Source: [Pantoea] beijingensis (GTDB lineage Bacteria; Pseudomonadota; Gammaproteobacteria; Enterobacterales; Enterobacteriaceae). From it: a DNA stretch of 64,000 nt. A model generated the notes under the pieces. It saw nothing but the letters and a program-made list of their open reading frames with translations. It was not told the DNA's origin and did no database searches. Of the stretch, positions 19,929 to 32,011 are shown piece after piece (position 1 is the first letter of the stretch; every line of letters begins with the position of its first letter). The position numbers and the translations under genes were made by a program. Where the stretch lies: the NCBI RefSeq assembly GCF_022647505.1, contig NZ_CP071409.1:310001-374000 (forward strand). The letters run 5' to 3'.

Positions 19929-20408
19929 TTATTCTGGCTGATAGCGGATAGCCGTAACAAACCAGGTTTTATCCCCGGTTGGCGTGCTAACCACGACGTC
20001 ATCATCGACCTGCTTCTTTAACAGCGCCCGCGCCATCGGTGAATCTATCGAGATATAATCCTTCTTATCACCGTAAATCTCTTCATGACCAACAATTCTG
20101 AATTTCCGCGTATCACCTTGTTCATTTTCGATCTCAACCCAAGCGCCGAAGAAAACACGCCCTTCCTGCTGAGGGGAATAGTCCACAATCTGGAGCTGCG
20201 GCATCAACTTCCGCAGAAAATGAACCCGGCGGTCAATCTGACGTAAAATGCGCTTATTATAGGTATAATCAGCGTTCTCGGAGCGATCGCCCAGGCTGGC
20301 TGCCCACGACACGATTTTGGTAATCTCAGGGCGTTTAACGTTCCATAAATGGTCGTGTTCTTCCTGAAGTCTGGTGTAGCCTTCGCGTGTTATTATTCTG
20401 GTTGGCAT
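19929..20408 (-). CDS. greB: Transcript cleavage factor GreB
   Basis: GreB binds the RNA polymerase secondary channel and stimulates cleavage of backtracked RNA. ATG 20408 (MPTRIITREGYTRL) aligns with the E. coli start and follows a GGGGGG ribosome binding site; the frame upstream to 20456 runs into a repeat element. At 159 residues it has the family length. The N-terminal coiled coil includes WAASLGDRSENADYTYNK with the catalytic acidic residues at its tip; the C-terminal FKBP-like domain contains DYISIDSPMARALLKK. It is normally adjacent to yhgF and divergent from ompR; both neighbourhoods carry insertions here. Confidence 0.95.
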   Translation of the reverse strand: MPTRIITREGYTRLQEEHDHLWNVKRPEITKIVSWAASLGDRSENADYTYNKRILRQIDRRVHFLRKLMPQLQIVDYSPQQEGRVFFGAWVEIENEQGDTRKFRIVGHEEIYGDKKDYISIDSPMARALLKKQVDDDVVVSTPTGDKTWFVTAIRYQPE

Positions 20409-20438
20409 AATCCCCCCCTTCATCTCTGACGTTGTCTC

Positions 20439-20497
<59 letters not shown>

Positions 20498-20613
20498 AAA
20501 ACGCCCGCTATTTTGATTTGGCGTAAATGATAAATGGTGTGTGATCCTGCTACGGGTGTCAATGCAGGCAACCGGCGGCGTGTTGTGCAGTGGCCGCCGA
20601 TTGTAATCAAGGT

Positions 20614-21753
20614 TTAAGGATTAAACGTCAGGGATTCGCGGGTGATTTCGGCAATTGAACGTGCGCCCGTTAGCGTCATGGCGACGCGCATCTCTTTTTC
20701 AAACAGGTTAAGCAGGTTAGTGACGCCCGCTTCCCCGGCGGTGGCCAGCGCGTAGAGAAAAGCGCGACCCAGTAACACCGTATCGGCACCCAGCGCGATC
20801 ATCCGCACCACATCCAGCCCGCTGCGGATGCCGCCGTCCGCCAGAATAGCAATATCCCCTTTGACCGCATCGGCAATAGCGGGCAGTGCACGCGCAGAAG
20901 ATAACACACCGTCAAGCTGGCGACCGCCATGGTTGGAAACGACAATACCGTCGGCACCGAAACGTACTGCGTCACGGGCATCTTCCGGATCGAGAATGCC
21001 TTTAATAATCATCGGGCCTTTCCAGAACTCACGGATCCACTCCAAATCTTGCCAGGAAATCGAAGGATCAAAATTATTCGCCAGCCAGCCGATATAATCT
21101 TCAAGGTTGGTGGGCTCGCCGCGATAGGTGGAGATATTGCCTAAGTCATGCGGCCTGCCGTTTATCCCAACATCCCAGGCCCACTGCGGATGCGTTAAGG
21201 ATTGCAGATAGCGACGCATCGCTGCATTGGGGCCGCTCATACCGGAATGCGCATCGCGATAGCGCGCACCGGGTACGGGCATGTCCACGGTAAACACCAG
21301 TGTTGTACAACCGGCTGCCTGCGCACGCTCCAGGGCATTACGCATAAAGCCCCGATCGCGCAGCACATACAACTGAAACCACATCGGGCGTTTCATCGCG
21401 GGAGCGACTTCTTCTATCGGGCAAACGGATACCGTTGATAGCGTAAACGGGATCCCTTTTTTATCCGCCGCACGGGCCGCCTGAACCTCTCCGCGCCGTG
21501 CGTACATGCCGCACAAGCCCACCGGAGCCAGCGCGACGGGCATCGCCAACGTTTCGCCAAATAGCTGTGTTTCGAGGCTAAGTGACGACATATTGCGTAA
21601 AATACGCTGGCGCAGCGCGATTGAGGCCAGATCCTCACTGTTACGCCTCAGCGTATATTCGTCGTATGCCCCGCCATCGGCGTAATGAAACAGGAAAGGG
21701 GGGATTTTAGCCTTTGCCGCGGCCCGATAATCTTTTGCAGAAGAGATGATCAC
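20614..21753 (-). CDS. lldD: L-lactate dehydrogenase (quinone), FMN-dependent
   Basis: LldD is a membrane-associated FMN enzyme that oxidises L-lactate to pyruvate and passes electrons to quinones. It is very close to E. coli LldD over its length: [40 protein letters not shown], and [11 protein letters not shown] with the catalytic histidine. The start is GTG 21753 with a GAGG site at 8 nt. At 379 residues the C-terminus is about 17 residues shorter than in E. coli. It is co-transcribed with lldR upstream. The permease gene lldP, first in the E. coli operon, is absent. The pair sits between greB and ompR, where E. coli has nothing. Confidence 0.95.
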   Translation of the reverse strand: MIISSAKDYRAAAKAKIPPFLFHYADGGAYDEYTLRRNSEDLASIALRQRILRNMSSLSLETQLFGETLAMPVALAPVGLCGMYARRGEVQAARAADKKGIPFTLSTVSVCPIEEVAPAMKRPMWFQLYVLRDRGFMRNALERAQAAGCTTLVFTVDMPVPGARYRDAHSGMSGPNAAMRRYLQSLTHPQWAWDVGINGRPHDLGNISTYRGEPTNLEDYIGWLANNFDPSISWQDLEWIREFWKGPMIIKGILDPEDARDAVRFGADGIVVSNHGGRQLDGVLSSARALPAIADAVKGDIAILADGGIRSGLDVVRMIALGADTVLLGRAFLYALATAGEAGVTNLLNLFEKEMRVAMTLTGARSIAEITRESLTFNP

Positions 21754-21762
21754 AATGTTGCC

Positions 21763-22551
21763 TCATGCAGGTGAGTTGTCACGGTTGGGAATACGCAGGC
21801 TACGAGCACGCCGGGCCTCTTTTTCATGAAGGTTGTGCAAGGTCTGCGCGACAAACGTTAAATGATGGACAGTGCAGTCCCGCGCCTTTTCAGCATCGCC
21901 GAGCATAATAGCCTGATAGATGTCACGGTGCTGTTGCGCGAGTTGTTCAAAAATGACCGGTAGCGTGTACATGCGCTGCCGACTCTGCATGACCGAGGAC
22001 TGCAACAGGTCAAACAGGCCACGCATAGCCTGGAGCAGGACCAGATTGTGCGATGCTTCGGCAATCGCCAGATGAAAACGGACATCTGAATGCGCCGCGA
22101 GATCGGGATCATCATGATCGCTGATACGCTGCATGGCGTCATAACAAACGGTCAGATGAGCTTTGTCCTCGGCTGTGGCACGGCTGGCTGCGTGCCATGC
22201 CGTGCTGGATTCGATGGCGATGCGGGCTTCCAGTACGTCGTAACGGTAACCGGGATCGTCTGCCAGCAGGCGGCTGAGCGGCATGACCAGGCGCGCTTCC
22301 GACCAACTGGGTTCTTCGTGTCGGAGAAAAGTGCCACCGCCGCGACGGCTGACCAAAATCCCCTGACTATTCAGTTTCTGTATTGCCTCTCGCAAAGAAG
22401 ATCGCGATACGCCCATGATTTGCGCTAACTGGCGTTCGGCGGGTAAGCGGGCGCCGGGCGTGAGACGATGCTCGCTGATAAATGCCAGCAGACGCTCAGT
22501 CAATGAATCTGCAGGATGGATATCACCTGGTAAGGCGTGAGTATCATTCAT
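21763..22551 (-). CDS. lldR: Lactate-responsive GntR/FadR-family regulator
   Basis: This is a winged-helix repressor/activator of the lactate genes. The N-terminal GntR domain contains RLPAERQLAQIMGVSRSSLR followed by SRRGGGTFLRHEEPSWSE. The C-terminal FCD domain contains DVRFHLAIAEASHNLVLLQAMRG and SVMQSRQRMY, closely matching E. coli LldR. ATG 22551 gives 262 residues; an in-frame TTG at 22557 has a slightly better-spaced AGGT and could be the real start. Two FadR-type palindromes 116 bp apart lie upstream. It is followed 9 bp later by lldD. Confidence 0.92.
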   Translation of the reverse strand: MNDTHALPGDIHPADSLTERLLAFISEHRLTPGARLPAERQLAQIMGVSRSSLREAIQKLNSQGILVSRRGGGTFLRHEEPSWSEARLVMPLSRLLADDPGYRYDVLEARIAIESSTAWHAASRATAEDKAHLTVCYDAMQRISDHDDPDLAAHSDVRFHLAIAEASHNLVLLQAMRGLFDLLQSSVMQSRQRMYTLPVIFEQLAQQHRDIYQAIMLGDAEKARDCTVHHLTFVAQTLHNLHEKEARRARSLRIPNRDNSPA

Positions 22552-22630
22552 GGTCAAACATAAACCTGTAAGGTGGCGCTGAAGTCAGCGTAAGATTGAG
22601 AAAACTGGATTCGGGCATGTGGCGATCATA

Positions 22631-22645
22631 TTTGGTCAGACCAAA
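22631..22645. promoter_or_regulatory. LldR operator, proximal site
   Basis: TTTGGTCAGACCAAA is a near-perfect palindrome of the GGTNNNACC class bound by LldR/PdhR-type regulators. It lies 80 bp upstream of the lldR start. The surrounding gap from 22552 to 22982 (431 bp) also carries the divergent ompR promoter; no other gene is seen. Confidence 0.75.
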
Positions 22646-22747
22646 ATAACTGTCTGGTCAGCAAATTGTTTCTTTTATCGTGACCTTAAGCAACACTCAC
22701 GTTACATTTCGTTATTATAGCGTAGGATGGATCACAGATTACGTCAT

Positions 22748-22760
22748 TTGGTAGGACCAA
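22748..22760. promoter_or_regulatory. LldR operator, distal site
   Basis: TTGGTAGGACCAA is the second palindrome of the same class, centred 116 bp from the proximal one. E. coli lldPRD also has two LldR operators separated by a little over 100 bp that allow looping; the spacing here fits that model. Confidence 0.7.
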
Positions 22761-22982
22761 TTGAGGTTGGCAGACATAGCTGAGAAAGTCTGAAGGTGGC
22801 GCATTATTCGTCTGTCGGAGAGGATTAAACGTAGCAACGCACAGTATTGAAGCTATATAAGCTGCTGTTTAATATGCTTTGTAACAATTTCGGCTACAAT
22901 GTAAACCATAAATAACTGTCACACTACAGCAACTTTTTTTAAAAATAACTGCTCAGGCAATAGCGCCTTTGGGAGTTTCGAA

Positions 22983-25060
<2,078 letters not shown>

Positions 25061-25142
25061 GTTAACTCAGGTGGCAGCTTCAGTAATGGTTGGCTGCACC
25101 TTACTGTGGTGATCTGACCATTTGTGGCATAAAACGGGAAAG

Positions 25143-25183
25143 GCGGGATTTCCCCTGAATCGATTCCTCAGGGGAGATCCCGC
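25143..25183. terminator. Bidirectional terminator between envZ and pckA
   Basis: A 16-bp stem with one wobble pair (25143-25158 with 25168-25183; arms beginning GCGGGAT and ending ATCCCGC) and a 9-base loop lies between convergent envZ and pckA. Confidence 0.7.
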
Positions 25184-25194
25184 ACATGAATGGA

Positions 25195-26814
25195 TTAAAG
25201 CTGTGGACCGGCTTTAATCAACGCTTCCCCGGCTGGCGTATCGGTATACTTATCAAAGTTTTTGATAAAACGCTGGGCCAGATCTTTGGCTTTTTCTTCC
25301 CACTGCGCGGCCTCTGCATAGGTATTGCGCGGATCAAGAATTCCACTGTCAATGCCCGGCAGCGCGACCGGTACTTCCAGATTAAAAATCGGCAAGGTCT
25401 GTGTTTCGACTTCGCCCAGTTCCCCGCTTAAAATCGCATTGATAATCGCACGGGTATCTTTAATTGAGATACGCTTGCCGCTGCCGTTCCAGCCAGTATT
25501 GACCAGCCAGGCTTCAGCGCCAGCTGCTTCCATACGTTTTACCAATACTTCGGCATATTGGGTTGGATGCAGCGTTAAGAATGCGGCACCAAAGCAGGCT
25601 GAGAAGGTGGGCGTAGGCTCAGTTACACCGCGTTCCGTGCCCGCCAGTTTTGCCGTAAAACCGGAGAGGAAATGGTACTGCGTTTGATCGGCAGACAGGC
25701 GCGATATCGGCGGTAATACGCCAAAAGCATCTGCGGTAAGGAAAATGACTTTTTTCGCATGGCCGGCTTTTGAAACCGGCTTAACGATGTTATCGATATG
25801 ATTAATCGGGTAGGAGACGCGGGTGTTCTCCGTTTTACTGCCATCATCGAAATCAATGCTGCCGTCGCTGCGTATCACCACATTTTCCAGTAATGCATCG
25901 CGCCGGATGGCATGGTAGATTTCGGGTTCAGCCTGCTCGGAAAGTTTGATGGTTTTCGCGTAACAGCCGCCTTCAAAGTTGAAAACACCATCATCATCCC
26001 AGCCGTGCTCATCATCACCAATGAGCTGACGTTTTGGATCGGTCGAAAGCGTGGTTTTTCCGGTGCCTGACAGACCAAAGAATACGGCAACATCGCCTTT
26101 TTCACCCACGTTCGCTGAGCAGTGCATGGAAGCGATGCCCTTTAACGGCAGCAGGTAGTTCATAATGGCGAACAAACCTTTTTTCATTTCCCCGCCATAC
26201 CAGGTTCCGCCAATCAGCTGTATCTGTTCTGTCAGGTTAAACGCCACAAAGTTCTCTGAGTGTAATCCCTGTTTCTGCCAGTCAGGATTGGTACATTTGG
26301 CGCCGTTCATCACCACAAAATCCGGTGTGAAGTTGGCTAAGCCTGCCTCGTCGGGTTGGATGAACATATTTTTGACGAAGTGTGCCTGCCAGGCGACTTC
26401 GGTGATAAAGCGGACGTTCAGGCGCGTATCCGGATTGGCACCGCACCAGGCATCGACCACGAAAAGTCGTTTACCTGAAAGTTGCCGGGTGACCAGCGTT
26501 TTGAGTTCACTCCACGTTTCCTGTGAGAGCGGTTGGTTATCGTTTTTACCTTTACCTTGATCGCTCCACCAGAGTGTGTCGCGCGTGGTGGTATCTCGCA
26601 CGATGTATTTATCTTTTGGTGAGCGGCCAGTAAAAATGCCGGTATCAACCGCAATCGCGCCGGATTGGGTTTGTATGCCGCGTTCATAGCCCTGCAAGCC
26701 GGGCTGGGTTTCTTCCTGAAAGAGGGTGTCATAATCGGGATTATAAATAATCTCAACCGTATCGGTGATGCCATAAGCGACGAGGTCCTGCGTGGTCAGG
26801 CCGTTAGCGCGCAT
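25195..26814 (-). CDS. pckA: Phosphoenolpyruvate carboxykinase (ATP)
   Basis: This enzyme catalyses oxaloacetate + ATP to phosphoenolpyruvate, CO2 and ADP, the first step of gluconeogenesis. It has 539 residues (E. coli 540). Signatures are the P-loop [13 protein letters not shown], metal- and substrate-binding [12 protein letters not shown], and [10 protein letters not shown] near the N-terminus. A sequence loosely resembling a CRP site (GTGTACACCCGTCAC, near 26926-26940) lies about 115 bp upstream of the start and would fit CRP control, but the match is imperfect. The yhgE gene that lies between hslO and pckA in E. coli is absent. Confidence 0.97.
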   Translation of the reverse strand: MRANGLTTQDLVAYGITDTVEIIYNPDYDTLFQEETQPGLQGYERGIQTQSGAIAVDTGIFTGRSPKDKYIVRDTTTRDTLWWSDQGKGKNDNQPLSQETWSELKTLVTRQLSGKRLFVVDAWCGANPDTRLNVRFITEVAWQAHFVKNMFIQPDEAGLANFTPDFVVMNGAKCTNPDWQKQGLHSENFVAFNLTEQIQLIGGTWYGGEMKKGLFAIMNYLLPLKGIASMHCSANVGEKGDVAVFFGLSGTGKTTLSTDPKRQLIGDDEHGWDDDGVFNFEGGCYAKTIKLSEQAEPEIYHAIRRDALLENVVIRSDGSIDFDDGSKTENTRVSYPINHIDNIVKPVSKAGHAKKVIFLTADAFGVLPPISRLSADQTQYHFLSGFTAKLAGTERGVTEPTPTFSACFGAAFLTLHPTQYAEVLVKRMEAAGAEAWLVNTGWNGSGKRISIKDTRAIINAILSGELGEVETQTLPIFNLEVPVALPGIDSGILDPRNTYAEAAQWEEKAKDLAQRFIKNFDKYTDTPAGEALIKAGPQL

Positions 26815-27104
26815 ATTACTGCTCCTTTATCGGTTTCTGTACGACTGCATTAAGTGGGGGGCATTATCGCTTTAGTGACGACCCGCCGGGCTGACTATCA
26901 GGCAGGACGATCACGATCGCGCGAAGTGTACACCCGTCACCTGACAGCGAAAGAACGGAGCGGCAGAAATGAGAGCCGAAACGATTTTCAGATGAAATTC
27001 AGTGAAATCTTAGAGAGGAAGTGTCGGTAAGCTGCTTATTTTGCGGGATAAAATATCAAAGTGGCGAGGTTTGCTACAGGTTTTTCAGCACGTACGGGAT
27101 AACA
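26815..27104. other. pckA upstream region without a gene
   Basis: About 290 bp lie between the pckA start and the hslO terminator hairpin. It presumably holds the pckA promoter, with a weak CRP-like sequence near 26930. I see no ORF with a credible start, no repeat and no RNA gene. Confidence 0.45.
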
Positions 27105-27129
27105 CCGGACCGGTGCGGTATCGGTCCGG
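27105..27129 (-). terminator. Probable terminator of hslO
   Basis: The stem CCGGACCG/CGGTCCGG (27105-27112 and 27122-27129) has a 9-base loop and lies 9 bp beyond the hslO stop. No strong T-tract is present. Confidence 0.5.
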
Positions 27130-27137
27130 CATATAGG

Positions 27138-28016
27138 TCAATGTATTTGCTCATCACCCGCAGCTGAGTCATTACGGATTGCGGCAATATCTACGGCGTC
27201 GTAGACATAGTTACTGCCACAGTAGTCACAATGCATATCGATCTTGCCCTCTTCAGCCAGGATCTCATCAACTTCAGACTGAGGCAGGCTCTTGAGTACG
27301 TCGCCACAGCGTTCGCGTGAGCAAGTGCACTTGAACTGTACATCTTGTGGGTCGTACACGGTAACCTCTTCCTGATGATACAGGCGCCACAAAACCTCGT
27401 TAGCTGGTAGGCCAATCAGTTCTTCGGTTTTAATGGTTTCAGTCAGCGTTGCCAGGTGGTTAAAATCATCCGCATTGGTATCCTGAGCGGGTAATACCTG
27501 TAGCAAGATGCCGCCAGCGCCGGGTTTTCCTTCATGTTCACCTGTACGCAGGAACAAGCGTGTTGGCAGCTGTTCTGAACGCATAAAATAATCTTCCAAA
27601 CACTCGGCTAGCGTCTCGCCTTCAAGACCGACAACGCCCTGATAGCGCTCACCCTGAGTGGGTGAAATCGTGATAACCAGATAGCCATTACCGACCATCT
27701 CTTTCAAGGTGCTGCCTGGTGCGATGTCGCCTTGCATCCGCGCCACACCACGCATTTCCTGGCGGTTGTTGCCGTTAATGACGGCGAGATTCAACGCGCC
27801 ATCACCCTGTAGCTGGACGGTAATATCGCCATCGAATTTCAGGGTGGCAGTTAGCAGGCTGGTCGCAACCAGTAACTCACCCAGCAGTTGTTGTACCGGT
27901 TGTGGATAGCCATGCCCTGCAGTAATTTCTTGCCAGGTTTGAGATACGGTTACTAATTCGCCGCGAACGGCATGATTTTCGAACAGATAACGATGCATTT
28001 TATCTTGATGGGACAT
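27138..28016 (-). CDS. hslO: Redox-regulated chaperone Hsp33
   Basis: Hsp33 is a cytosolic holdase that is activated when oxidation releases its zinc. It has 292 residues, the normal length. The C-terminal redox switch is visible as CTCSRERC and CDYCGS, giving the CxC and CxxC zinc ligands. It lies 22 bp downstream of hslR on the same strand, as in E. coli, so both probably share the heat-inducible transcript. Confidence 0.97.
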   Translation of the reverse strand: MSHQDKMHRYLFENHAVRGELVTVSQTWQEITAGHGYPQPVQQLLGELLVATSLLTATLKFDGDITVQLQGDGALNLAVINGNNRQEMRGVARMQGDIAPGSTLKEMVGNGYLVITISPTQGERYQGVVGLEGETLAECLEDYFMRSEQLPTRLFLRTGEHEGKPGAGGILLQVLPAQDTNADDFNHLATLTETIKTEELIGLPANEVLWRLYHQEEVTVYDPQDVQFKCTCSRERCGDVLKSLPQSEVDEILAEEGKIDMHCDYCGSNYVYDAVDIAAIRNDSAAGDEQIH

Positions 28017-28038
28017 AAGCTTCTCTCATAATGGCGAT

Positions 28039-28440
28039 CTATTCTTCGCCTGAATGTTTAAATTTCATCAGGTCGCGACGCTCCTTTTTCTCGGGGCGGC
28101 GATCGGGATGAGGCATCGTCAACGCATTCATCTTCCGTGCCAGCGCGACTTTTTCGCGTTTTTCGATACTTTGCGCAGTCTCAATATAAAGCTGCTGTGC
28201 TTCGCTTGCCGGACGACGCTGATCGATGACGGCCTGAATAATTACCGTCCGTTCGTCATTTCCCTGACGTAGGGTGAGTTCAGCATTCGGTTCAACCAGC
28301 TTTCCGGGTTTACTACGCTGGCCGTTGTAGTGAACTTTGCCACCTTCAATCATTTCACGTGCTATCGCGCGAGTTTTATAAAAGCGGGCCGCCCATAACC
28401 ATTTATCAAGCCGCACGCCTCCAGTCGTTTTCTCTGTCAT
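28039..28440 (-). CDS. hslR: Heat-shock ribosome-associated protein Hsp15
   Basis: Hsp15 binds free 50S subunits carrying nascent chains and helps recycle stalled ribosomes. This 133-residue protein has an N-terminal S4 RNA-binding domain (VRLDKWLWAARFYKTRAIAREMIEGGKVHYNG) and a basic C-terminal tail (HPDRRPEKKERRDLMKF). It is upstream of hslO. The yrfG gene found between igaA and hslR in E. coli is missing. Confidence 0.96.
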   Translation of the reverse strand: MTEKTTGGVRLDKWLWAARFYKTRAIAREMIEGGKVHYNGQRSKPGKLVEPNAELTLRQGNDERTVIIQAVIDQRRPASEAQQLYIETAQSIEKREKVALARKMNALTMPHPDRRPEKKERRDLMKFKHSGEE

Positions 28441-28682
28441 TGCTGCTCCTGATTATCGCCTGACGATCTGTCGCGCTCTTCAGGCTATGGCCATTTGGAC
28501 ATTGTTGCCCGATGCTTGTTGCACTCGCATTGCGTTAATTGTCAGGGGCCAGTGTGTACAGGCGTGCTCAATGTTGAGTTGTGCCATGTGGCCTGCCACA
28601 GGCGCTGATTGTATGCGAATATCAACATGTATGGGTGGAAAGCAATAAATCAAGGTACGGTCAGAAGTAACCCGTTAAGGTA
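28441..28682. other. Gene-free interval where yrfG lies in E. coli
   Basis: The hslR-igaA gap is 370 bp in total. I find no trace of the HAD hydrolase YrfG. The part nearest igaA (28683-28862) is open and coding-like in another frame and is described separately; the rest should hold the hslRO promoter. Confidence 0.4.
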
Positions 28683-28862
28683 TTATCGGGCAGAGTGATG
28701 TCTCTGTAGCATGGCGCCAATTTCCTGTCGGTTACGAGGCAGCCACCAGGGCGCCGCCTTCGCATCAGAAAAACCATCGATAGCGTAGCACAGATATGCC
28801 TGGGCCTGGGTCAGAACCGAGTGTGGACCGCTTGAATCGTCGTTAAAGCGTGAGTAAAACAG
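28683..28862 (-). pseudogene. Coding-like open stretch overlapping and following the igaA 3' end
   Basis: On the minus strand, in the frame shifted relative to igaA, a 59-codon stretch is open and reads like real protein, for example SVLTQAQAYLCYAIDGFSD and WWLPRNRQEIGAMLQRHH, ending in TAA. It has no start codon and begins after an in-frame TAG inside igaA. It may be a C-terminal extension of IgaA lost by a one-base shift, or a remnant of another gene. I cannot tell which. Confidence 0.35.
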
Positions 28863-30949
28863 CTATCGTAATAGCGCTGGATCTCCATGATACGCTTGCG
28901 GTTACGATGGATACGTTTCAGCGCCAGTGCACCGTTAATTATCAAACTGATGCTTACCAGCAGTAGCAATAAGCTGGTGCCAAGGTAGCGCCATAGGGTA
29001 ATGGCATCGGGCTCGCTGTGTAGGGCAATATGTTGGGTACCGTTGGCATCGGTAGTGATACTGGTAATGATGCCGCTTGCCTGGAATGGCGTATGTAATA
29101 ATGTCGCGGAAAGGCGCCGAAGTTCTTGCCACTGCTCCAATGAGTCATAATCAAACAGTGAGATGGCGGGAGGTTGTTGGTTAACCAACTGTCGGCCTTC
29201 ATCGCTGATAAGCAAAAAACCACCCGGAGGGGGGCTATTCAGTGCTTCCGCTGCGCGATGCGTTTCGCGGTAGAAAAAAGAGGAGGTTGCGGTATTGACC
29301 AGATTTTCCAGTGCTTCGGCGCTGACCGGACGTAACAAAACGTTCATTCCGTTTAAAGCACCGGAATTGGCACGGTGGACCAGCGTTTCCCAATCCCGAG
29401 CGTTCCCCAGGTTTACCAGTGCATTTTTGAGGCGGACACAGTCTTGTGTCTGACTGCAAATATCCTGGGTTTTTATGACTAAATCAGAGAAGTCATCCAG
29501 CAAAATCATGCCTGATTTCTGAATGGCGGTCGCTAACTGCGGGTTCAGTTTAGGATCGGTATTATTTTGAGGGTGGAGTTGCTGGTTAGTTGCGGTCAAT
29601 AAAGCTGCCGCTTTATCGATAATATCGGATTGCGGCTGTGGTAACGGCGATGCGTTATTCCAGTAAATAGCTGAACAGTCGAATGGCATAAACGCATAAG
29701 CACGGTTGCTTTGATAATTTGACGGTACGGAGCACATGCCGACTCCACTAACTTGAAGGCTATCACCAACGCGTAGTGGGGTTTTTTCCAGTACGTCCAC
29801 CGAGGTAACGTGTACGCTTTCAGTTCCTTTAATCCAGGCCATGCTGAGTTTAAGCGGCATGCTGAGTGGGATCCAACTGATCAGTAGCGCTAATACCAGT
29901 AGCGAACCACCTGCCAGTACCACATTCTTTTTCCAGCGTGGAATGGGGAAATTGCGGACTTCGTCCTGCAGTGATAAAAAACGTCCCTGCCGGACGACAT
30001 GACGATTCAGATAAATATCAATATCAGTGGTTTGCCCTAAATCATAGGCCACGTAAGGTTGCCAGTGTGCGGGATAAATCAGATCGATAATACCCAAAGA
30101 AATATTGCTCGTCTGGCCCTGGTTAGATTCGCCAAACAGCCCCCAACGCTTAGGGGCACCGCGCAGACAGTGTATATCACGCAGCACTTTCTCTTTCGGC
30201 TGACGAAAAAGAAACCAGTTGCTGATCACAATCATGGCAATACCGACGATAATTAACCAGGGCATCAGTAGCGCGGGCGACAACAGGCTGATAAAAAACA
30301 GTAACAATGCGGCGCAGATAACTACGGCTTCACGCGTGCCATCGGGACGCGTAACGGTATATTCCTCAATGGTTTCTTTGCGAACATGGAGTAGCTCAAT
30401 GTTTTCTCCCTCTTCTTTACGGATCGAGGCGTTCGGAGTGAGAGGACGTACCATTGGAGGCAGTGTCGGTTGTTCAAAGGCATAGCCGGTGAGTGAGTGG
30501 CCATTCAGCGAGATCACCAATGGGATAGTCTGTGTTTTAATCAGCTCAACGTAGTTCTCTTCGGCGATGTACTGCTCCCATAAAGGGGGCAGGTGGACTT
30601 CCACGGCGTCAAGATAGTAGCGCCATTTTTGGGGTTCATCGGTTGAGAGCCCGTAACGGGTAATCGCCCGGGTAACGGGGTAAACATTGTTGCTTTGCGA
30701 CGTTAGCGTGAGCTTTACTGGAGAGGCGCTGGTACCAGAAGGTAAGGTGCTGGTGGTGTTTTTGGCGAGTGCGTCGACGTAACGTTCAACGGCGGTACGC
30801 TCTTCGTTGGTCAACTTACGATGCGGCGGATTGATAAACGGCAGTGGTTTCGCCAACGGCGGGCGATGCCGCATAGCGTACCAAAAGAAACAACCCGCTA
30901 CGATCGAGCAGGCGAGCATGACAGCCAGTATGATAATGATTGTACTCAT
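28811..30949 (-). CDS. igaA: Intracellular growth attenuator / Rcs repressor IgaA
   Basis: IgaA is the essential inner-membrane repressor of the Rcs envelope-stress phosphorelay, working through RcsD. At 712 residues it is close to E. coli (711). It has an N-terminal membrane segment (IIIILAVMLACSIVAGCFFW), a central membrane pair (about 210-255), a further membrane segment near 345-365, a large periplasmic domain containing GMILLDDFSDLVIKTQD and NVLLRPVSAEALENL, and a C-terminal membrane segment (SLLLLLVSISLIINGAL). The last residues differ from E. coli, and a coding-like tail continues in another frame. It is divergent from nudE. Confidence 0.95.
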   Translation of the reverse strand: MSTIIIILAVMLACSIVAGCFFWYAMRHRPPLAKPLPFINPPHRKLTNEERTAVERYVDALAKNTTSTLPSGTSASPVKLTLTSQSNNVYPVTRAITRYGLSTDEPQKWRYYLDAVEVHLPPLWEQYIAEENYVELIKTQTIPLVISLNGHSLTGYAFEQPTLPPMVRPLTPNASIRKEEGENIELLHVRKETIEEYTVTRPDGTREAVVICAALLLFFISLLSPALLMPWLIIVGIAMIVISNWFLFRQPKEKVLRDIHCLRGAPKRWGLFGESNQGQTSNISLGIIDLIYPAHWQPYVAYDLGQTTDIDIYLNRHVVRQGRFLSLQDEVRNFPIPRWKKNVVLAGGSLLVLALLISWIPLSMPLKLSMAWIKGTESVHVTSVDVLEKTPLRVGDSLQVSGVGMCSVPSNYQSNRAYAFMPFDCSAIYWNNASPLPQPQSDIIDKAAALLTATNQQLHPQNNTDPKLNPQLATAIQKSGMILLDDFSDLVIKTQDICSQTQDCVRLKNALVNLGNARDWETLVHRANSGALNGMNVLLRPVSAEALENLVNTATSSFFYRETHRAAEALNSPPPGGFLLISDEGRQLVNQQPPAISLFDYDSLEQWQELRRLSATLLHTPFQASGIITSITTDANGTQHIALHSEPDAITLWRYLGTSLLLLLVSISLIINGALALKRIHRNRKRIMEIQRYYDSCFTHALTTIQAVHTRF

Positions 30950-31358
30950 GCTTCGCTTATTCCAGTCAAAGTACTTCCGTCACTGTGCGGCTAACTCCAA
31001 ATTACATTGTATCGTTCTGTTAATTTCGGCGAAACACGGAAGAACAGGTAACCCAACTGGTGGCAAAAATTACGCGAAAAATCATAAATTTAGCATGATA
31101 GTATAAGAATCCTTCTCCAAATCTTACAAGATAGATTGATGATTCAGTATCGGTATTATCTGATTTCATCCTGCCATTCTTTGCCTGTTTTATAAAATGT
31201 TTCTTTAGCGTTAACAGGGATTTGTTATAAGAAAAGCATTAAAAATACGCAATGATTGGATTCCTGTAGCGGCTATTGCACAATGCAGTTAAGCAACGGT
31301 CTGCACTTCGCCTGCGGGCGACCAGACATACCCTTTAAGGCACTATCCTGGGGCCATT
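30950..31358. other. AT-rich igaA-nudE divergent intergenic region
   Basis: This is a 409-bp gap, notably AT-rich from about 31080 to 31240. It must carry the promoters of both divergent genes. No ORF with a convincing start, no palindromic repeat copy and no RNA gene can be supported. Confidence 0.45.
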
Positions 31359-31925
31359 ATGACCAGACAATTACAGAAACCAAAAATACTTAATGTCGAA
31401 ACTGTGGCACGTTCAAATTTGTTCACGGTGGAAGCGGTCGATCTGGCCTTCAGTAATGGCGCGCGGCGCGTTTATGAGCGTATGCGTCCTTCGGATCGTG
31501 AAGCGGTAATGATAGTCCCCATTATCGATAACCATGTCATCCTCATTCAGGAATACGCAGTAGGGCTGGAATCGTATGAGCTGGGTTTTCCGAAAGGATT
31601 AATCGATCCCGGAGAAACCGTTTTTGAAGCCGCCAATCGTGAGCTGAAAGAAGAGGTTGGGTTCGGCGCGACGCAGCTCGAAGCATTGACCAAGTTAACC
31701 ATGGCACCGTCCTATTTTTCCAGCAAGATGAATATTGTCGTGGCTGAAGGGCTGTACCCTGAACAACTGGAGGGGGATGAGCCTGAGCCACTGCCGCAAC
31801 TGCGCTGGTCAGTGGATAACTTACTATCATTGCTGGAACAGCCTGATTTTCGCGAGGCGCGTAACGTGAGCGCACTGTTTTTGGTACGCGAATGGTTAGT
31901 AAAGCAGGGTAGGCTGAACTACTAA
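31359..31925 (+). CDS. nudE: ADP compounds hydrolase NudE
   Basis: This Nudix hydrolase acts on ADP-ribose, Ap3A and NADH-type compounds. It has 188 residues, the normal length. The Nudix box is complete: GLIDPGETVFEAANRE followed by LKEEVGF. It is transcribed divergently from igaA and converges on mrcA, as in E. coli. Confidence 0.95.
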   Translation: MTRQLQKPKILNVETVARSNLFTVEAVDLAFSNGARRVYERMRPSDREAVMIVPIIDNHVILIQEYAVGLESYELGFPKGLIDPGETVFEAANRELKEEVGFGATQLEALTKLTMAPSYFSSKMNIVVAEGLYPEQLEGDEPEPLPQLRWSVDNLLSLLEQPDFREARNVSALFLVREWLVKQGRLNY

Positions 31926-32011
31926 GTATCCCCCGCACTGAATGATGGATGATGGCACCGGGCTGATGGCGATATCTCGGTGTGGCAGAGAGTGTAAGGG
32001 ATCAAACCTGA

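Noticed and set aside
26924..26943. CRP site upstream of pckA
   Set aside because: Only one half (TCAC) is good; the other half departs from TGTGA, so it was kept as a remark and not as a feature.
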